Of a stretch of DNA of 21,532 nt, positions 1 through 21,532 are shown piece after piece. Every line of letters begins with the position of its first letter. Within the stretch, counting starts at the first letter, position 1. Under the pieces are notes generated by a model that was not told where the DNA came from, made no database searches, and saw only the letters and a program-made list of their open reading frames with translations. The translations under genes were made by a program, and so were the position numbers. This DNA comes from Phallusia fumigata (taxonomy: Eukaryota > Chordata > Ascidiacea > Phlebobranchia > Ascidiidae): contig QXVZ01002549.1 in NCBI GenBank assembly GCA_008931825.1, positions 1-21,532 on the forward strand, read 5' to 3'.

Positions 1-740
1 GCAACCTGTGGCATGTAAACCAAAACTGTGCGGCAAAATAAGCTTCGGTTTATTTACCGCCAACTGGGACAGCACTAATTAACCTATTTAAACATGTGGC
101 AGGAGGTTTTTTAGCGCTTGTTATATGCATGATACATGAAAAATTAGAAAAGTAGTAGAAAAATTTTCAACTTGCTTTGGTTTTATATTTCCGTGTCTTT
201 GTAGCATTTAACTCAATTGTTCTTGCCCATATTTTTACTAGTAACATTGCAAATTAAAGTTTTTTTGACAAACTTATCACGTTAAATAACTGTTCTTTTC
301 CAGTAAATTTTGTGTTTATGTAGTCTGTGTCACCGCCAAGTGCGTAACAACCTAACTCGTACGTCGACGTTCATGCGTCTCACTCAAGATACCATATACC
401 ATGTCACATGACCTTAGCCCACCCTTGCACAAAATATCGGCTTCAAATATCGGTTATCGGCCTTTTTGACCACCGATAATCGTTATTGGCCTTGAAAAAA
501 CATGTCGGTCTATCCCTAGTTTAAAGAACTAAAAGTCATTTGCATCGCTCGCCCCGCACATGTTTGGTGCAAGCAAGTCTTCAAAAAAATTTAAAAGCAA
601 AAATATAATTACGAATCCAGGATATTTCTGGGGTAGCAACACAGACTTTTTATAATGTCTGCCAACCTGGAAGTTTTCTAAACAGAACACTTGCCAATGG
701 TCCCATAAATTGTAGTACCATTGTCTAAGGTGTATTATCT
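1..740. other. Upstream sequence, no gene seen
   Basis: No reading frame with coding character and no clear promoter motif is visible. The only structure noted is the possible transposon remnant around 431-521. Confidence 0.6.
431..521. repeat. Possible DNA-transposon end fragment
   Basis: ATCGG/CCGAT words recur (AAATATCGGTTATCGG, ACCGATAATCG) and the stretch ends in TCGGTCTATCCCTAG. That ending resembles the terminal repeat style of hAT-like miniature elements, but no partner end or target duplication was found. Confidence 0.3.
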
Positions 741-746
741 TATTTT

Positions 747-748
747 AG
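747..748 (+). promoter_or_regulatory. Possible splice acceptor just upstream of the start
   Basis: A T-rich tract ending in TATTTTAG at 741-748 lies 27 bases before the ATG and looks like a 3' splice site. It could end an intron in the 5' UTR, or be a spliced-leader trans-splice acceptor if the species uses that system. A second AG at 756-757 (CTTTACAG) is an alternative. Confidence 0.35.
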
Positions 749-775
749 CTTTACAGAGCCCACAACTGGACAAGT

Positions 776-19068
<18,293 letters not shown>

Positions 19069-20477
19069 TGTACGCGTTGTGACGATACGTAGTAAACTTT
19101 TGTGCTTTCTATGACTCGTCATTTGGTTTGTTTAGTGTTTTATGACGTAAGGAGGTGTTTTTAGTGACATACAGTCCATTCTGCTGACAGCGATAGTCTA
19201 TTGCTCGGTGTCAAACTATGTGTCAGAGAAGTAGGTAATACGTTTTGTTTGTTAGTAATTTCCAGTCACCAGGTTACGCAGAATGTTTTTAACATATTGT
19301 TGAACATTGTAGGCAAGCAAATGGGTAAAGGGTAAAAACACTACAAGGCGAACTGAAGGGAATGATAAACATTTGTTTTTACGCAATTAAACTTTTTCTA
19401 ACTATCGCTGCTCCCCTACATATTATTTTTGCAACATTTGTCATTCTTTACTCAGCTTTGACTTTCTTTGTGGGCTGACTGGGTTAATCACTTGCATTTA
19501 TAAAACTTTTATTTGGAGCAGTTGCCATCATTAAAATTGATCTAAAATATTGCATCACTTTCTAAAGTGATTTTTTCCTCCATTCTTGCTTTCAGTTCAG
19601 AACATGATTTATCGCCCAATCGTTGTACAGACAGCAAGGCAAATCATAAACATTTGGGCCAAAAACAAAATTTTCCAAATCTTAACACATACATATATAC
19701 ATAGACAAAGATTTTTAATAGATCATATATATCTAATAAAAGTACATTTTTCGGGATTCTAGGCAAGTTCCCATATATGCCGGCGCCCAGGGTTGAGGAG
19801 ATTTCGGGGAAAATGAAAAGGTCAGTTTTCAGCCAGACTTGCAAATCGTGACATTTTTACCTCACTTCCGGTATTTCTGAAACGTCAAACATCATTCGTC
19901 ATGCCGTTCGGGCTAAATGTAGAACATATTCGAATCACCACTAAACACGAAACGTGTTTGGGCTCTATTGCGGCATAGTCGGTGTACTGAATAATCAGGC
20001 CAGATCATTTTGGTAACTTGTTGTGACATTGGAATTAGGTACTACGTTTACGAAAGAAAACCTTTTTGAGAGCTTTGTTAAATTAAAGAAGTTTGTGAGA
20101 AAATGGTCATCATGTAATATACACATATGTTTTGTCGAAATGCAGTCATACACATGCATTGATTTTGCTATCACAAGCATTTAACAAACCATGACATTTA
20201 GTTCGTCAGCTGTGGAAAACCGACATTTCCACCCGTCTTCCTCGTAAAATCACTACAGACCTTTTAACGGAAACTCAACTTGTCATGTCACGCTAACCAC
20301 GGCGTTACAACGCAAATTCGCGTCTACTGAAAAACTACATGAGCTCAGTACGTAACGAAATTTAAGTTTTTTGCGGACTAAATTTCCGGACAGCTTGATT
20401 CATCATCATGATAAGCGCAACACACAATAAACATACAGGTATCGCACGTTTTTGGGCTGTTTGTAAACGTTAGAAAC
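19069..20477. other. Downstream of LARS2, no gene recognised
   Basis: This stretch contains the LARS2 3' UTR of unknown length. No frame longer than about 66 codons and no recognisable motif were seen. Confidence 0.5.
19386..19391 (+). terminator. Candidate polyadenylation signal (ATTAAA)
   Basis: This is the first common hexamer variant after the LARS2 stop, about 320 bases downstream. A canonical AATAAA follows at 19735-19740. Neither is backed by anything except position and match. Confidence 0.25.
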
Positions 20478-20986
20478 AGCAACTGCGGATTTGTTTACAT
20501 GCACGAACATTAACTGGGTTTATGAACCAGCTTTGTACAGTCAACTGTGAAGTCTTTGAAAACCCCTGTACGATTCTGTCTCATATTGCCTTCTTTCGAG
20601 CTACATTTAACGACACGATTGACTGCACAAAGCTAGTTTGTGCGCTTTCAGCATGCACAGCTGTTCTTGTGACCATTTTTGCAATGGAGTCCGTTTTATG
20701 TGGTCGTTATTTTTCGCAAACGTTATATACCNAGCAACTGCGGATTTGTTTACATGCACGAACATTAACTGGGTTTATGAACCAGCTTTGTACAGTCAAC
20801 TGTGAAGTCTTTGAAAACCCCTGTACGATTCTGTCTCATATTGCCTTCTTTCGAGCTACATTTAACGACACGATTGACTGCACAAAGCTAGTTTGTGCGC
20901 TTTCAGCATGCACAGCTGTTCTTGTGACCATTTTTGCAATGGAGTCCGTTTTATGTGGTCGTTATTTTTCGCAAACGTTATATACC
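20478..20986. repeat. Exact 254-bp duplication around an N (assembly artefact)
   Basis: Bases 20478-20731 and 20733-20986 appear identical and meet at the N at 20732. As at 1458, this is best read as two unmerged overlapping contig ends. Confidence 0.9.
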
Positions 20987-21037
20987 ATACCACTCCTGGA
21001 TGGGGCGTTCCGTAGGCGTGTCCCACAGCAGAAGTAA
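20733..21037 (+). other. Unrecognised open frame, about 86 codons after collapse
   Basis: From the ATG at 20777 to the stop at 21035-21037 the frame encodes about 86 residues with a hydrophobic stretch (LVCALSACTAVLVTIFAM) and several cysteines. The longer frame starting at 20522 exists only because of the duplicated contig end. No family was recognised, no splice context is clear, and a chance frame is likely. Confidence 0.2.
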
Positions 21038-21532
21038 AAATGCCCGAACGACTGAGCGCTCTCTTATCGCCTACTCGGAACTCAATTGTATGACTGTGCA
21101 CAGCTAGACAAGGCCATGTCAGGAGCTCCTCTAGTTTAAGTGTAAAACAACAGCGTAGACCAGTTTCCAAGTCAATCTTTGTGGATTTGGAAATCATGGG
21201 CTTGCATAGCGTGAGTAATTAGGTGTAATTTATTCGCAATCGATTTTGTGGTGAGATAACGTAAGAGAGAAAAACCAGAGCAGTCTCATTGTACACTGGC
21301 TGTATTGTTGACCGCACAACGTATTGATTGTTTAAACAGCGCCGCAGTCAACGTTCAGACTTTGATAAGCTTTAACTCCGAATTCCAATGGTCAACAGTT
21401 CAGCTAAAGCCTGCAGTTGCTTCTAATTTGCTCTTTAGTGAACAGCTGTAAACTGTCGCTTGCACTTTTCGTTCTTCGCTATCGACACCCTACGCTGTTG
21501 GAGACTCTACAAAAGGTAAGAAATTAGTTGCT
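21038..21532. other. End of window, possible splice donor at 21516
   Basis: No coding region is recognised. CAAAAGGTAAGAAA near 21510-21523 is a good donor-like match and could end an untranslated first exon of a further gene beyond the window, but nothing else supports it. Confidence 0.25.

Noticed and set aside
20862-21197. A 111-codon minus-strand frame
   Set aside because: It overlaps the duplicated contig end and the opposite unrecognised frame, with no motif or splice support.

Overview
This window is animal nuclear DNA. It holds one multi-exon gene read on the + strand, with GT-AG introns of about 300 bases to 4 kb, AT-rich non-coding sequence, several small DNA-transposon and tRNA-derived repeats, and no bacterial gene layout. 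The protein is most like metazoan mitochondrial leucyl-tRNA synthetase (LARS2). The species cannot be fixed from the sequence. An invertebrate with a fairly compact genome fits, and a tunicate is only a guess. Single N characters at 1458, 5095, 7313 and 20732 mark assembly joins. Two of them are flanked by exact copies of the same sequence, so they are unmerged contig overlaps.

Layout: 1-775 is upstream sequence with a possible transposon remnant near 431-521. Eighteen LARS2 exons can be placed between 776 and 19068, and their splice phases join without conflict into 732 codons plus a TAG stop. The exons carry a short N-terminal leader, the HIGH-type motif (HMGH), a degenerate CP1 editing insert, [10 protein letters not shown], a CPKCGG knuckle, the KMSKS loop, the anticodon-binding helices and the C-terminal domain. 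About 130 residues expected between exons 3 and 4, including the segment matching NPMGWDAFGLPAENAA in the human protein, are absent. They probably lie in the assembly gap at 7313.

The introns hold the repeats. There is a 261-bp hAT-type element with perfect 13-bp ends and an 8-bp target duplication (9881-10141). Two copies of another hAT-type family lie at 11116-11354 and 14147-14363, the second inserted in the D-arm of a tRNA-like unit. A 126-bp insert flanked by 14-bp direct repeats carries a hammerhead-ribozyme-like core (12838-12963). A 233-bp near-perfect foldback lies at 15093-15325, and tRNA-like sequences lie near 10547 and 18130.

Downstream of the stop, 19069-21532 has no recognised gene. 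An apparent 171-codon reading frame there is inflated by a duplicated contig end and collapses to about 86 codons.
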